A DNA stretch of 64,000 bases from Fragum whitleyi. Its lineage: Eukaryota; Mollusca; Bivalvia; Cardiida; Cardiidae. The stretch is from contig OX411546.1 of NCBI GenBank assembly GCA_948146395.1, forward strand, positions 23,042,449 to 23,106,448. Direction: 5' to 3'. The notes beneath the pieces were generated by a model. That model had not been told where the DNA came from, did no database searches, and was given only the letters and a program-made list of their open reading frames with translations. This document shows positions 11,633 through 22,597 of this stretch, piece by piece. The position numbers were made by a program, and so were the translations under genes. Position 1 is the first letter of the stretch. Every line of letters starts with the position of its first letter.

Positions 11633-12069
11633 TGCAAATACGGATCTGGAACAAAACAATAGGTAAAACTTGAAAGTAGATGTGGATGTATTGTATGATT
11701 AAAATTTCTTTAAAAATCGGATTCGTGCATAAGCGAATTTAGGGTATAAGGTTCATACATCCATGAAATCAATTAATATTCAATTCATATCTTTAGAATT
11801 ATTTTCATTGAGGTATAAAATCATTTTTTCGGGCTATCAGAATTTACGTAAACTAATAGAATCGTCTGAAATTAAATCATATTACAGTAAACCAAAGCAA
11901 TCGTTTTCAATTCATGAAAACGAACTTCAAACGAAATGCTACGAAAATGGTGTGGGAAATGGGTAAACAATCGATAAACAATTTCTTTCTATCCAACAAG
12001 AATTTATAGCTTTGGAAGTATCTGTTTGCTTGTCGTTATTTTCTAAATTTGTACTAGTTCTAACATCTT

Positions 12070-12135
12070 CTGGTGTTTAATAATACGTTTTTTTTTTGTG
12101 GGGGTGGGGGTGGGGTGGGGGGTGTAGGTGTGTGT
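12070..12135 (+). repeat. T-tract followed by a G-rich tract with G-quadruplex potential
   Basis: After a run of T, GTGGGGGTGGGGGTGGGGTG supplies at least four G-runs with one-base loops, followed by GGGGG and GTGTAGGTGTGTGTATG. Confidence 0.6.
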
Positions 12136-12155
12136 ATGTTTTGAGATCAAAATCA

Positions 12156-12440
12156 TTTACAAGTACAGAACAAGTATTTATACCTTATCCTGCGAGTAAA
12201 GAATCTTAACAACGTTTTATTTGCCTCGCCGAGATTTTCAGATGTTACTCAAGGCAAAAGGGTCACAAGAAAGACCGCTGTTTTAAATTTCAGATCGGAT
12301 TGTCGCAAAATTAGTTTCAAGTACAGACCAAGTATTAATGCTTTATCCTGCGTATGAAGAATCTTAACAACGTTTAATTCGCCTCACCGAGATTTTTAGA
12401 TGTAACTCAAGGTCACAAGAATTCAAAAAAAAAAATTCAG
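12156..12440. repeat. Direct repeat pair, period about 156 bp
   Basis: Two copies share AAGTACAGAACAAGTATT / AAGTACAGACCAAGTATT, GAATCTTAACAACGTTTTAT and CACCGAGATTTTTAGATG-type sequence. No coding capacity is seen. Confidence 0.6.
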
Positions 12441-12674
12441 ATCGATAAACCAAAGCGATTTGAAAAATTGCCGAATCAAGAAGATCCTAACATATCTTTA
12501 TTTACCAAAGGTCACACTTCTACTATAACCATAGAATGGCGACAAGCATGTTCCTTTAAATAGCTCATCACCATTAATTAATATTTCATATCGAGTAATA
12601 GTCCCCCTAGCGGTCTTGTCGCATGGCAAACAGTCACAAATCATATGTTAATCTAAGGAGATTCGATCAGGTCT

Positions 12675-12798
12675 GCGTTCAGGTTGACATAAACTGTGCA
12701 AACTGTTTGCAAATTAAATATCACACCGCACGCAAGTGCACGTGCAAAGCGGGGCATAATTTACAAACAGCTTGCACCGTTTTGTCATCCTGAACGCA
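12675..12798. mobile_element. GTGCAAACTGTTTG palindromic element, copy 1
   Basis: The ends GCGTTCAGGTTGACA and TGTCATCCTGAACGC are inverted. The arms include GTGCAAACTGTTTGCAAAT and CAAACAGCTTGCACCG. The centre is GCAAGTGCACGTGCAAAG. Other copies: 13667, 14184 and 18155. Confidence 0.72.
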
Positions 12799-13010
12799 TA
12801 GAAGATTTTTCCTTATGTGCCTATTAAGCATTTTCCTTTTATAGACTTTTTGTAAATCCCACTTTTAAACAAGAGGTCGAAGAAGGCCATAGTCGCTCCC
12901 CCGGCACTAGGCTATCATATAATATATTTTGGGCAGATAATCATCAATTTTACACAAGGGTACCTTTTTCCATGACATATTTTGGCGCCAACTGACGCTA
13001 TTTAGTGTCT

Positions 13011-13230
13011 TATACCACGGTTTTATTGACCCGAATCTGACCCCTCCTATTTATATTACTAAAAACCGGATTATATATCCCTTCTCGGCTTAGAACGTGC
13101 TTTCATAGGAGAGAATAGCAAACGACATTGAATGTATTTACATATTTGGTTAATTGATAAAATATGTCAGTATTGTTATTTAAGTTTTTTTCCAAAGGGT
13201 CAAAGTCGGGTCAAATAAACAAAGGTATAC
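13011..13230. mobile_element. TATACC-TIR element, copy 1
   Basis: The ends TATACCACGGTTTTATTGAC and GGTCAAATAAACAAAGGTAT are inverted repeats with a shared GACCCGA/TCGGGTC. A second copy is at 51893-52108. It borders the orphan coding-like stretch at 13233. Confidence 0.7.
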
Positions 13231-13232
13231 CA

Positions 13233-13447
13233 CGAAAGGAAACATACCCAAGTATTTTGACACCTGTAGGCAGGGATCGGTCTGCACATGCCTTAGGACT
13301 GGTATTTGCGGCAAACTCTTTCCCAGTGCCGTTGGACGTGGGGCTCAAATCTCGGATAAGATTAGCCAGCCATGGTCTCTTACCAAGCTTCATTTCGCCT
13401 GCAGTGTTGTCGGGGCTCGGTTCATCGGTCGAGTGCTTGCGTTTCAT
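13233..13447 (-). CDS. Orphan coding-like stretch, possible first exon
   Basis: A minus-strand ATG directly preceded in frame by TAG opens a hydrophilic frame with MKRKHSTDEPSPDNTAG and KLGKRPWLANLIRDLSPTS. Codon third positions are more GC-rich than the surroundings. Good donors inside are CTTG|GTAAGA (after KL) and, at the edge of the TIR element at 13011-13230, CGTG|GTATAC. Neither phase fits exon 1 of gene 1, and no downstream partner was found. It may be a real first exon, a fragment, or chance. Confidence 0.28.
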
Positions 13448-13666
13448 CTACTAACATTCCTGGAGAAGGGTACTAAAAAGATTTTTGAACGTGTGTGTGA
13501 TATTTCCAACAATATCACGTGTGCAACATTTTGAATGTGATCAGCCTGTGTATCCACACAAACTGGCCAGAGTCTTCACTCTGCATTCCAAAGATAGGAC
13601 ACTAACCCATGGTCTTTGTTGAAAATCACAGAATAAATTTAATGGCCTGCACAATCATCCAGCCTT

Positions 13667-13790
13667 ACGTCCAGGATAGCTAAACGTGACAAACCGTTTC
13701 AAAATTATACCACGTTTGGCACGCAAGTGCACGTGCAAAGCGGGGTATAATTTACAAACAGATTATCATGTTTTGTTACCCTGAATGTTA
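13667..13790. mobile_element. GTGCAAACTGTTTG palindromic element, copy 2
   Basis: A diverged copy. The centre GGCACGCAAGTGCACGTGCA and CAAAGCGGGGTATAATTTAC match copy 1. Confidence 0.65.
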
Positions 13791-13829
13791 GTAGGGCTGA
13801 CATCTCAACGTCTTTCTATCGTTCACACT

Positions 13830-14051
13830 TTAAATTGATGGAATTGTCTTGCATGGGACGGGGCACAGTTGTTTATAGCGTTCTACGCTATTTTCAACAG
13901 CACTGCAGTTATATTTCGGTGACAGATGTATTCCGTCCAAAGTTTTTCTGTTGTTTCTCGCACCACAACATTTAAATCTAACCACAAGCTGCCCATTCCA
14001 CTTCTCGGCGTCGTATTTATCATTTGCCAACCAGTGGGAGACAAATGAAAA
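13830..14051 (-). CDS. Orphan coding-like stretch, possible terminal exon
   Basis: An open frame ending in TAA encodes HWLANDKYDAEKWNGQLVV, then RFKCCGARNNRK and a Cys-containing tail. Spaced Trp and Cys residues suggest a small extracellular domain, but I cannot name it. There is no clear acceptor; the frame closes upstream at about 14097. It could be the last exon of a minus-strand gene or a remnant. Confidence 0.28.
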   Translation of the reverse strand, partial: FSFVSHWLANDKYDAEKWNGQLVVRFKCCGARNNRKTLDGIHLSPKYNCSAVENSVERYKQLCPVPCKTIPSI

Positions 14052-14183
14052 GTTTCGCAATGGTAACCAAGAAAAAAGTGGCCTTCCAAAAAGGTTGAAT
14101 TATAGATCGTTAATATGTACGGGTATTCTTCAAGACCTCTCCCCGATCTTATTTGCATCGTATTGCGTGCAATAAACAGCCTT

Positions 14184-14296
14184 GTGCTCAAGATCACAAA
14201 ACGGTGAAAACTGTTTGCCAAATTTATCCCGCTTTGCACGAGAACGGGGTAAAACTTGGCAAGCAGTTTGCACCGTTTTGTGTTCCTGAATGCAGT
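14184..14296. mobile_element. GTGCAAACTGTTTG palindromic element, copy 3
   Basis: The arms AAACGGTGAAAACTGTTTGC and AAGCAGTTTGCACCGTTTTG flank GCTTTGCACGAGAACGGGGT. Confidence 0.68.
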
Positions 14297-15080
14297 GCTG
14301 CCTAAAGTGTTTGCGTAGTTAGTTAATCCATAACTATGACTTTCAAGTACTACATGTGTATACTTTGCAAAAGATAATTCACAAATTATACTCACGTAAA
14401 GTAAAAACGCGTTTCCGATTTATTCGAGTCCGTCTTCCTTTTATACGTTGTACAACTGCAACTCATCCGTTAATTCCTTATTTGTACATGTTCATGTAAA
14501 ATGATTAAGCTCCTGGAAACACGTGAACGCTGTTTCCGTATTGATTTAGAAGCGGTAAAACTGTTTATTCACACTCACGACCAGTTGTATCTAAATGCTC
14601 GTTCTATTGATTATCTGGAAAATCCATGTATCTGGATATTTGTCATGAATGTCGGGGGAAATTGCTGGTTTGTTCTGGTCGATCAAACTAGTTGTTGTCG
14701 CTTTAACTGTGACTGTAAAGGCAATTCCATGGCCGTAACTCCCAATACGCAATTTACGCAAGTGCGTAGAAGAAACAATCCTCTGTTAAAAAAATATCAT
14801 TGATGAATGATCATAACATCGTAACTACAGCTTATTGAAGCTGTAGTTACGATGTGTTTATTATTCACCATACAACGCTCAAATCATATAAAAAAGAAGG
14901 AGGACATTCATCATTTGTCACACTCGACATGTTGCCTTCGTAATATATATATTCTTATTCTTCTTCTCAGAGGTCGCCTTCTGATTGCGTATAATTTCAA
15001 AATCCTAATTACGCCTATGAATTCCAGATATATTTTCGCATCGTTCTGAATTAAAAGATGTAATAAGTATGCGTATAAGC
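14297..15080. other. No supported gene; one hairpin
   Basis: It contains a near-perfect hairpin, ATCGTAACTACAGCTT / AAGCTGTAGTTACGAT (14818-14853), related to those at 27.03 and 35.8 kb. A 100-codon plus-strand frame (14501-14803) has no recognisable content. Confidence 0.45.
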
Positions 15081-15414
15081 AGGGTGTGGAAATATTGATT
15101 TTCTCTACGTGTCCCCGGACAAGTAAGAGATGATTTCTACTTGTGCTGAATAAGAAATGAACATACCGGTTAAAAAAAGAGAATAGACTAAATTTCAGAA
15201 AGCACTGTTGTTAATGAAGCATTTTCTTCATTAACAGTAGCATTTTTCCCTTCAAAGTATGCATCAGGATAATTTATTTTTGACATCTATTTTTACCACT
15301 TTATATTAAGCCTAGTTTATAATTGCCCAGGGACAAGTTAACTTGAAAAATGCACTTGTCCGCAAGAAAGAAGCCCATTTCGGACCAAAAGATCATGGCA
15401 ATCCCAAACCCCTG
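15081..15414. mobile_element. ACTTGTCC inverted-repeat element, copy 1
   Basis: The left end is AGGGTGTGGAAATATTGATT with a GTCC-GGACAAGT box. The centre is a TTAATGAAGCATTTTCTTCA hairpin. The right end is GCAATCCCAAACCCCT. Other copies: 24.4, 30.4, 38.1 and 40.8 kb. Confidence 0.65.
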
Positions 15415-15580
15415 GTATAAGTACCTACTTTAAAAGACAAAGACGGGTTAAGAATTCAGCAATATATTTTTAAACACCATTGACATGTGACCCAAAATGC
15501 ACAAATGACCATCTGATCAGTGTAAAACTCACACACCTCGTAAGACTGTGCAGGATGACCACTAGTGGATTTTTTATTTG

Positions 15581-15690
15581 TTTGAATGGGTTTTACGCCG
15601 CTTTCAACAATCTTTCAGCTTTATCGCGGCGACTGGAGCACCTAGAATGACAGTCCTACGACTCGTGGAGAGAGTGCCAACTTTCCAAAG
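15581..15690 (-). mobile_element. tRNA-SINE fragment (3' part)
   Basis: GGTTTTACGCCGCTTTCAAC and GGAGCACCTAGAATGACAG match the tail and body of the SINE at 7.1-7.4 kb. The tRNA-like head is missing. Confidence 0.55.
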
Positions 15691-15959
15691 ATTGGTAAAA
15701 TAATGCAAACAACTTACAATTACTTTAATTTACTTTAATTAATTTAAATATGTGACCCGTTACGCGAAAAGGGACCATCTCGGAATTCCGTACCTCTGGC
15801 ACCGCTGTTACACGACTCACTGCGATATGTGATCTCACCTTCTTTGATAGATTTTATACACACAAAGATTTTTGGTCGAGGTCTAAAATCTGTTTACCGG
15901 TATTTTGACCAAATATCAAAAGCCATTTTTGAAGAGTGAAGTAAACTAAACCATGTCTC

Positions 15960-16372
15960 AAACAAGAGGTTGGACCTTAACCGCTCGTCTGAATATCATA
16001 CATGTACTCCGCCCTACCTTACCCATATTTGGGAATCAATCGAAATGTCACAAATAAGTTTTGAAAATGGTCATTGAAGAAACAGTTATACCATGCAAGG
16101 CCGAAATTGGCCCTTTGTTGATCGAGGAGACTTTAAAAGATTTCAGGGTAAAAAAATCCCCATCATGTCACACCCTTTTTCTGAGGTCGAACAAAATTTC
16201 GCGAACAAGTCTTAAGGAAACTCAGTACAGGAACATTTTTGCCAATTTTGGTTGAAATCCGCCCACTGTTACTGGGCAAATGATGTTTAAAGAATTGTTG
16301 GCCTCTTCCGACGGAAGACAGACAAAAGGTGATAAAAAAGCTCACCTTAAGCATGTTGTGCTTTGATGAGCT
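15960..16372 (-). repeat. AGCTCACC-type element, minus orientation
   Basis: It starts CAAACAAGAGGTTGGACC with CCGCTCGTCTGA (the reversed 3' end) and finishes AAAGCTCACCTTAAGCATG (the reversed 5' end). This is a short copy without a long array. Confidence 0.6.
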
Positions 16373-16817
16373 AGAATGTACATCTGGGTAGAAATATTGA
16401 ATCTTGTTAGATTGTCTAGGTTAAACAGTTAATTTTAACGTAATTATCTGAGCATAGAATGATCTTTTTTTTGTTTTTGTTAAGTTCACAAATGTGGGGT
16501 TTTTTTTTTTACATCTGCGCATGAGCAATTTGAAGAGGTGACTGGTGCACCCACCCAGCCTTTCTAATTTCTCACACTAAAAATACCCCATTTCATTCCA
16601 GTTTCCACTGACAATTACTTGTCATTTATCCATTTATTAGTTGGACACGTATGGTGCATGTCAGAATTACTTTTGTCAAATGTTTCACAAGCGTTGGCCT
16701 AGACAGAGATCAAACAACAGACCCAAGGACGGATGGCCCAACATATTCCTGTCTAAGCTAACAAGGGTGGGGAATGGGGTTGGTTCACACACCTGAAGAC
16801 TCTACTGCTCTGATAAC

Positions 16818-16971
16818 TTAAGGTAATGGAACCCTTATAGTCCAACAACATTTTGGAACTCATGATCTTTCACAATGTTAACCGAGGTTTCCTAATGAAA
16901 TCATTAGGAAACCTCAGTTATCACTGTTAAAGTTTATAACTTCAGCAACTATTACATGTCCACTACCTTAA
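16818..16971. mobile_element. TTAAGGTAGTGG palindromic MITE, copy 2
   Basis: TTAAGGTAATGGAACCC to GTCCACTACCTTAA, with central GTTTCCTAATGAAATCATTA and an almost continuous palindrome. Confidence 0.75.
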
Positions 16972-16973
16972 AT

Positions 16974-17195
16974 ATTGTGACCGTCATGAAAAAAGGCACC
17001 ATTTGCATAGTTTGTAATGTGTCGAGATTAGGCAGACTGAATGGTCTTCACAGCCTAAGGTCAAAACTTTCCTCACAAGGCTGATTTTCAGATTCTAGAA
17101 TGATACATCTTCCTTCCTGTATAAGGTGCAACCTTGCATTGACATCTACTAGAATTGATCCTTTTTTAAATATTCTTGGTTTTAGTGTCACATCA
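16974..17195. mobile_element. GTGACC MITE-like element, diverged copy
   Basis: Left end ATTGTGACCGTCATGAAAAA; middle GATTTTCAGATTCTAGAATG shared with the copy at 50986; right end GGTTTTAGTGTCACATCA. Confidence 0.55.
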
Positions 17196-17204
17196 ACAAA
17201 ATGA

Positions 17205-17420
17205 ATTGCTTGCTTGCATAGGGTTTTACACTGCTCTCAACAATTTTTTCACTTATTTTTCAAATGGAGCACCTAACGATGGATCCCTGGTATTTCTCAA
17301 ACCAGTACTACCATAACATCCTTTCCTATCCTCAATCCCATATAGGTCTATGATTATCAACTCACTGGTGGAAGACAAATAATCAACAAAATGGGGTCCC
17401 AAGGACTCAATTGGTAGGCT
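17205..17420 (-). mobile_element. Diverged tRNA-SINE copy
   Basis: GGAGCACCTAACGATGGATC, CCTGGTATTTCTC and ATAGGTCTATGATTATCAAC match the SINE body in minus orientation. The head is lost. Confidence 0.5.
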
Positions 17421-17539
17421 CAAAGGGATCCTTGCTTTAGTTTTGGGAGTCGCTGCTTTATATGTGAAGTATTTTCTTTTGAGCTATCCTCATATGTATA
17501 TCCTCATATGTTAAATTTTCTCTGGATTAAGCCACACAG

Positions 17540-17786
17540 GGCTTCAATTCATCTCTGAAGTTGATCCAAAGAGGGTCCCTGGGACTCCTATCTGAAAGTT
17601 TTAAGAGAACTGGCCACTTATTTAAGAGCCTCAGACTCGAAAAATCTGCGTCCCTTATAAAGTCTTTAATTCATCTCTGAAGTTGATCCCAAGAGGGTCC
17701 CTAGGAGTCTCATTAGAAAGTTTTAAGAGAACTGGCCACTTATTTAAGAGTCTCAGACTCTCAAAAACCCTTAAAACCCTGATATT
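17540..17786. repeat. Tandem pair with a hAT-like terminus
   Basis: Two units of about 122 bp share AATTCATCTCTGAAGTTGAT and TTTTAAGAGAACTGGCCACT. The right edge, read in reverse, is CAGGGTTTTAAGGG, the same terminus as the hAT-like element at 24734. This is probably a related or truncated copy. Confidence 0.5.
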
Positions 17787-18154
17787 AATTTCCTAGTGTT
17801 TCCAGACAGTCCTTTTCCACAGGACAGACATAACATCGAGGGTACCACAGAAAAGAGTCTAACAACCAAGTAAAAAATAAATTACATTTATTAATATCTA
17901 AGATAGTGTTACATACCACACCTGCCCTTATTTACAATCATATTTCCACAAAACGACCAGTTGGACATTAAACAGGGCAGTTAAATAAAATGTACAAAAC
18001 TTAACATCTCATTCACTCTAGATGTTATTCCTCCATATACAAACATTCAGTTTTGCTTTAGAACTATGTTGTGCCTATAAGGTATAAATATTTTTTAGTA
18101 CTTCTTATCTTACAATATATGGCAGAGTCAGTGTAATGCTTAATTTTAATATCT

Positions 18155-18272
18155 GCCCCGAGTTCAGGATGACAAAACGGTGCAAACAGTTTGCTAACTA
18201 TAACCCACTTTGCAAAGTGGTATATAATTGGGAAACTGTTTGCACAGTTTTGTCACACTGAATGCAGGGCTG
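18155..18272. mobile_element. GTGCAAACTGTTTG palindromic element, copy 4
   Basis: GTTCAGGATGACAAAACGGT to TTTTGTCACACTGAATGC, with arms GTGCAAACAGTTTGC and GGGAAACTGTTTGCAC. Confidence 0.72.
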
Positions 18273-18756
18273 AATTACTTGTGCATCATTCCAAACCCCT
18301 AGGGAATGCTAGCAAAATTCAATGACATTATTAAGACAATTTTCAGTGATCCTTAAGTGTTACGACATTGTAGGAATAATCTCAAAATCTAGCTGATTAA
18401 ACTATTGTTTCTTACCACCAAGTATAATCTTGTCTTATGTTTATAAGTATACTGAGCCAAAACAAATTGCTTCCAGAAATTTTTGTAGGTTCTATTCATT
18501 TATTTCAAGTTGACTCCCATTCATCCTGTTAAACAATTCTCTCACAAACTTAGATTAAAAAATAAATTTATATCTCTTTCGTTTAGAGAGAGAAAAAGAG
18601 CTGTAAGCCATTGACAGAAACACTACTGAACATTGAACACCTACAGTGTACTTCATTTAACCGTTTTATTATTTGCACGAAATAAATAGCTGATAAATAA
18701 TTTTACTTCATTTAGAAGGTAAAGCACATTCTTTTGGGCACTGTCACACTTGAAAA

Positions 18757-18914
18757 TTTTCAACCCATGTCACGCTGATAACTTCAGGTTTACACCAGAA
18801 AATCAGATGGATTCGACTAAGATCAGACTGCACATATGCAGACTGGTATTTGTCTATATTTCCTGCCAAAGTAGGAATATTCCAGGTTCAGCATGACAAG
18901 GGTAAAATGTAATT
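18757..18914. mobile_element. CCCTTGTCATGCTGAA element, short copy
   Basis: The left end AACCCATGTCACGCTGA and right end TTCAGCATGACAAGGGT are inverted. The centre AAGATCAGACTGCACATATG is shared with the copies at 50.1, 50.7 and 52.6 kb. The TTAA flanks are no longer intact. Confidence 0.55.
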
Positions 18915-19012
18915 AAAATTCCATTCATGGATTGACCATTATGTTTTTCAGGCCAAGACAAATTATAATTACTTTCATAGCCAGCATTCTCTATAAACAT
19001 GAAACTCAATAT

Positions 19013-19262
19013 GAAATCAGAGTTCCAGATTATAAAAACTTAAATCATGCTCAATAGAGAATTTACTCAAACTTCAATTTTGAAATTAAAGGTATAATTC
19101 TGTTTTAATACTATTATAAATGTATGAACATAAAGGGTAATATTAAATTAAAAAAATGTTACCTGTTTTATCAATACCTGTTTATACATTTTTCTTTAAA
19201 TTCAAAGTTTGAGACAATTCTCAATTGAGTACAGAAAATGAGTGATAATCTTTGGCCCAGAT
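19013..19262. mobile_element. Large AT-rich palindromic element, copy 1
   Basis: Imperfect inverted arms of about 110 bp around a GGTAATATTAAATT...TGTTACC centre, with TAATTCTGTTTTAATAC and TAAATGTATGAACATAAAG. The same family is at 28.56 and 34.39 kb. Confidence 0.5.
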
Positions 19263-21770
19263 ATTGAAATAATCTAGGTTAATACAGCCTGGGAAATGAG
19301 GTTATAAACATCTTTTTCTACCAAACTGAAAATTCATTTAAACTTTAAATTAGAATTATTTACCAAGTTCTGCTTCAATGCTGCATAAACCTTTTAAACT
19401 TAAAAGATAGCAATGCTAGAATGTTGAAGTCAAATTTTGGCAAAAATAAGTCTGAAGTTTGAAAAAATCCTAATTGAGAAACAACTATGTTTTATAATCT
19501 CAGGTTTATCATCAGAGTAAGAAATAATTGTCTTTTGGCCACACGAATCTATTATCTGAAGTGTATTCAATCAGTAGTTGCAAGGTTTTTGTTGCATTTG
19601 ACCATTATACCATTTATTCTATAGATACAGTTGCACATAACATATACATCACACACAATAATCATACAGTCAAAACTTGAGCTATGTGAAATTGTTTTAG
19701 TAACTTTACAATTCAACATGAAAGACATACTTTCTATGCAATAATAACAACATTTCTATCTACGAAGACAGTCAAATGACTAATAAACACTTTTCACACG
19801 TACTGAGCATATAACTGATATCTAATATCAGCTTGAATTGGATAACTGTCAGTGGCATAGAATTATCTTTAGGTAATGAAACCTTGAAGAGGCAATGTTC
19901 ATTAGAACAAAGTATGGTCAATTGGCCATCAAATGTTTTATATTTGCAGATACAACAACATTATAGTTGACCATCTACAATATACAGTCTATATTGATTG
20001 AGCAACCATGCTATTAAGCACTTCTTTTTTATAAAGCGACCATTTTAAAAGAGTTCCTTTGACGTAAGCAAAATTTCTGACAAAGTGCGCATTTTCTAAT
20101 GAACAAATGTTAATTATTGAATTTAATGTCGTTCAAACCAATTAGAATCGTCTAAATGAGACGATTCTAATGGATTTGAACATCTGAGGATTCAGTAAGA
20201 CTTATTTGACAATCTATATATGCAATTAAAATGACCTGTGTTATTCATTATGAATTATTGTAATAAGTGATCATTCCAATAAGTGACCACTTTTTGTTGG
20301 TCTTGTAAGTGGTCGCATTTTACAAGTTTTACTGTACAATAAATCATTGCATTTCACAAAGACCTTGAGGTAAAAAAGCTAATGATATGAATAGATAAAG
20401 CAACTACTGACTTACTGATCTACTGTAAACGCTACAACTAGAAAACCCTACAAAAACTTGAACTTTTTTGCTGATTGTATATGCTATCAATATTGCTTCA
20501 TTTTTTACTTAAATTTCACTAATACCCAATTTACAACTGAAATTGAGATTTCGGTACAAAATTTCACCTTAAAGTTAACAACAGTAATTACAGAAATTTA
20601 AAGCTTAGATTTCAATTCACAAAGTTATTGAACGTTGAAATTCTGTCTTTCAAGAAATGAAGCAAATGCTGATTAGCAGTAATTCGTTTTTTCACTGTTT
20701 AAACTCGGCTTTTTAGACGAACAGAAGTCAAAGTGTTAGGAGTTGATTTAGGAGTTGATTAAACATGTCCAAATGTAAAGGAATTTTAAGCAAAATATGA
20801 AACAAAGTCTTACAGACTTAAAACAATTTTTTTAAGGAAAATGCTCAAAAAAGCAGTTTTTTAGACTGTTATGATTGATTCGACACTAGGGTCCTTTTTT
20901 TTTAGTATTTCCTAAATCAGTAAAATGCATTAAGCCAAGGTATTGAACTAATCATCCTCTTACATTTACCTAAATTCAAACTGTTTCAAACAAATTGCAA
21001 TTTTTCTTTGCCATTTAACCACCCTGGCTCCATTTTTCTACTATAGATAAAAAGAAAGCAGGCAGTGTAGGCTAAGATCAGACTGCATGTCCATGATCTT
21101 AGTCAAAACTGTCTGCCAAAGCTTGAACAGTATTTGAAGGGAAAGGGCAGGTATTCAATTAGGCTCCTCCTACATCAAGCTTCTAGCACAATTATTGTTC
21201 TATAAATACATCATACAATGGATAATGACTACAAATGAAAGAGATCAAGAAATACTTAAGCATAATAAGAAAGACTATTTGAGCGTAAATGTTACTATTT
21301 ATATAAACTTTTGCAATATTGCAGCTATTACATTACATTGTCTATCTACATACTTCAGGCATTCAAACAAGCAAATACAAAAAGTTTCATAACTCAAGCC
21401 TTTAGAGCAGCCCTTTTCTTTTACTGTGCCCAGAATTTATCTCCAGACAAAAATCATGGAAAAAGCAGAAATTGCTTTTGAAAAGCAATTTCTTATTTTC
21501 CCCAAATTTTTTTTAACATCATTTGATGGTTTCTTTTCAAATTGTACAAACATTTTGTTGTTGTCTACAATGCTTTTAAATTTAGACCTGTTTCTTTAAT
21601 GCTTTTCGGTGGATAATCAAGAAATGACGGTATAGTATCATTTGATAAACTGACCACTTAACAGTGAAATTCATTTCGCCGTATATAATATCATCTAAGC
21701 TGAGTCAAAAAAGTGATATCACCAGGAACATTGCATGGCAATCACATGCAAAATGACATGCTTTAAACAA
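19263..21770. other. AT-rich intergenic DNA, no supported gene
   Basis: Only short frames. A clean hairpin, GTTCAAACCAATTAGAATCG / CGATTCTAATGGATTTGAAC, is at 20131-20181. A MITE core with GGCTAAGATCAGACTGC is near 21070, and a GCAGAAATTGCTTTTGAAAA hairpin near 21460. Confidence 0.5.
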
Positions 21771-22040
21771 GATGTGTTTGTGAAACACGAATGCCCCTGT
21801 AACGGCATTTTTTTTTCAAAAATTGACCTTGACAGATGACCTTGACCTTGTCACATGACCTTGACTTTGGTACCAGTGGATGCGGATCATTGAGATCTAT
21901 CATCATGCCAAATATTAGCTTTGTATCTCGAATAGGCTTGAAGATATTGGCAAGGTTAAGTTTTCGGGTAGACGGACGGACGGTCAGACAGACATGAGTA
22001 AAACAATATGCCCTCGATCTCTAGATACAAGGGCATAAAA
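21771..22040. repeat. GATGTGTTTGTGAAACACG repeat, copy 1
   Basis: It begins GATGTGTTTGTGAAACACGA and ATGCCCC and ends with GGGCATAAAAA, so short inverted ends (ATGCCCC / GGGGCAT type) are present. Inside are TGACCTTGAC repeats and an AGACGGACGGACGG tract. A near-identical copy is at 40971-41240. Confidence 0.7.
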
Positions 22041-22453
22041 ATGTGTTCAAAATTTTCTGATTTGACTCATTTTTGCATTAAAGAAATATGATAACTGTAC
22101 ATTTTTTGAGTAAGATCAATTGATATTTCATCTGATAAAAAACAAGTTATATTTTCACTTTTGGCTCAGCCACTCTTGAAAATATTGCTTTTGTTGTTCA
22201 TCTTTGAAATATAAATCTAATTTACACTAAAACAAACAATTATCCTGTATATAAATTTACAGAAAAAAAACTCAAAACCATGCATAGCATTAGCAATTAT
22301 TCAATGTTTTAACACAAAGGCTCTGATCAGTTTCTACTATGCACTCTAAAAGTGTATAATCATTCCATTTCTGTCCTTGAAAAGCCAATAATCTTAATGA
22401 ATTGTAATGTCAAGGCTGCTCAAAGTCTTCTTTTACACAAACACAACTCTGTT

Positions 22454-22597
22454 TTAAGGTTGTGGACCCGTAAAAGTTACGCAACATTTCAGAATTTATG
22501 ATTTTTCACAATGAAAGCATTACAAAATCTCGGTTAACATTATCAAAATTCATGTCTTCAGAAACGATGCGGAACTATTATGGGAACACTACCTTAA
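22454..22597. mobile_element. TTAAGGTAGTGG palindromic MITE, copy 3
   Basis: TTAAGGTTGTGGACCCG to GAACACTACCTTAA. The inner arms are more diverged than in the other copies. Confidence 0.7.

Noticed and set aside
14501..14803. 100-codon plus-strand frame
   Set aside because: No splice context, no domain, and unremarkable length for AT-rich DNA.
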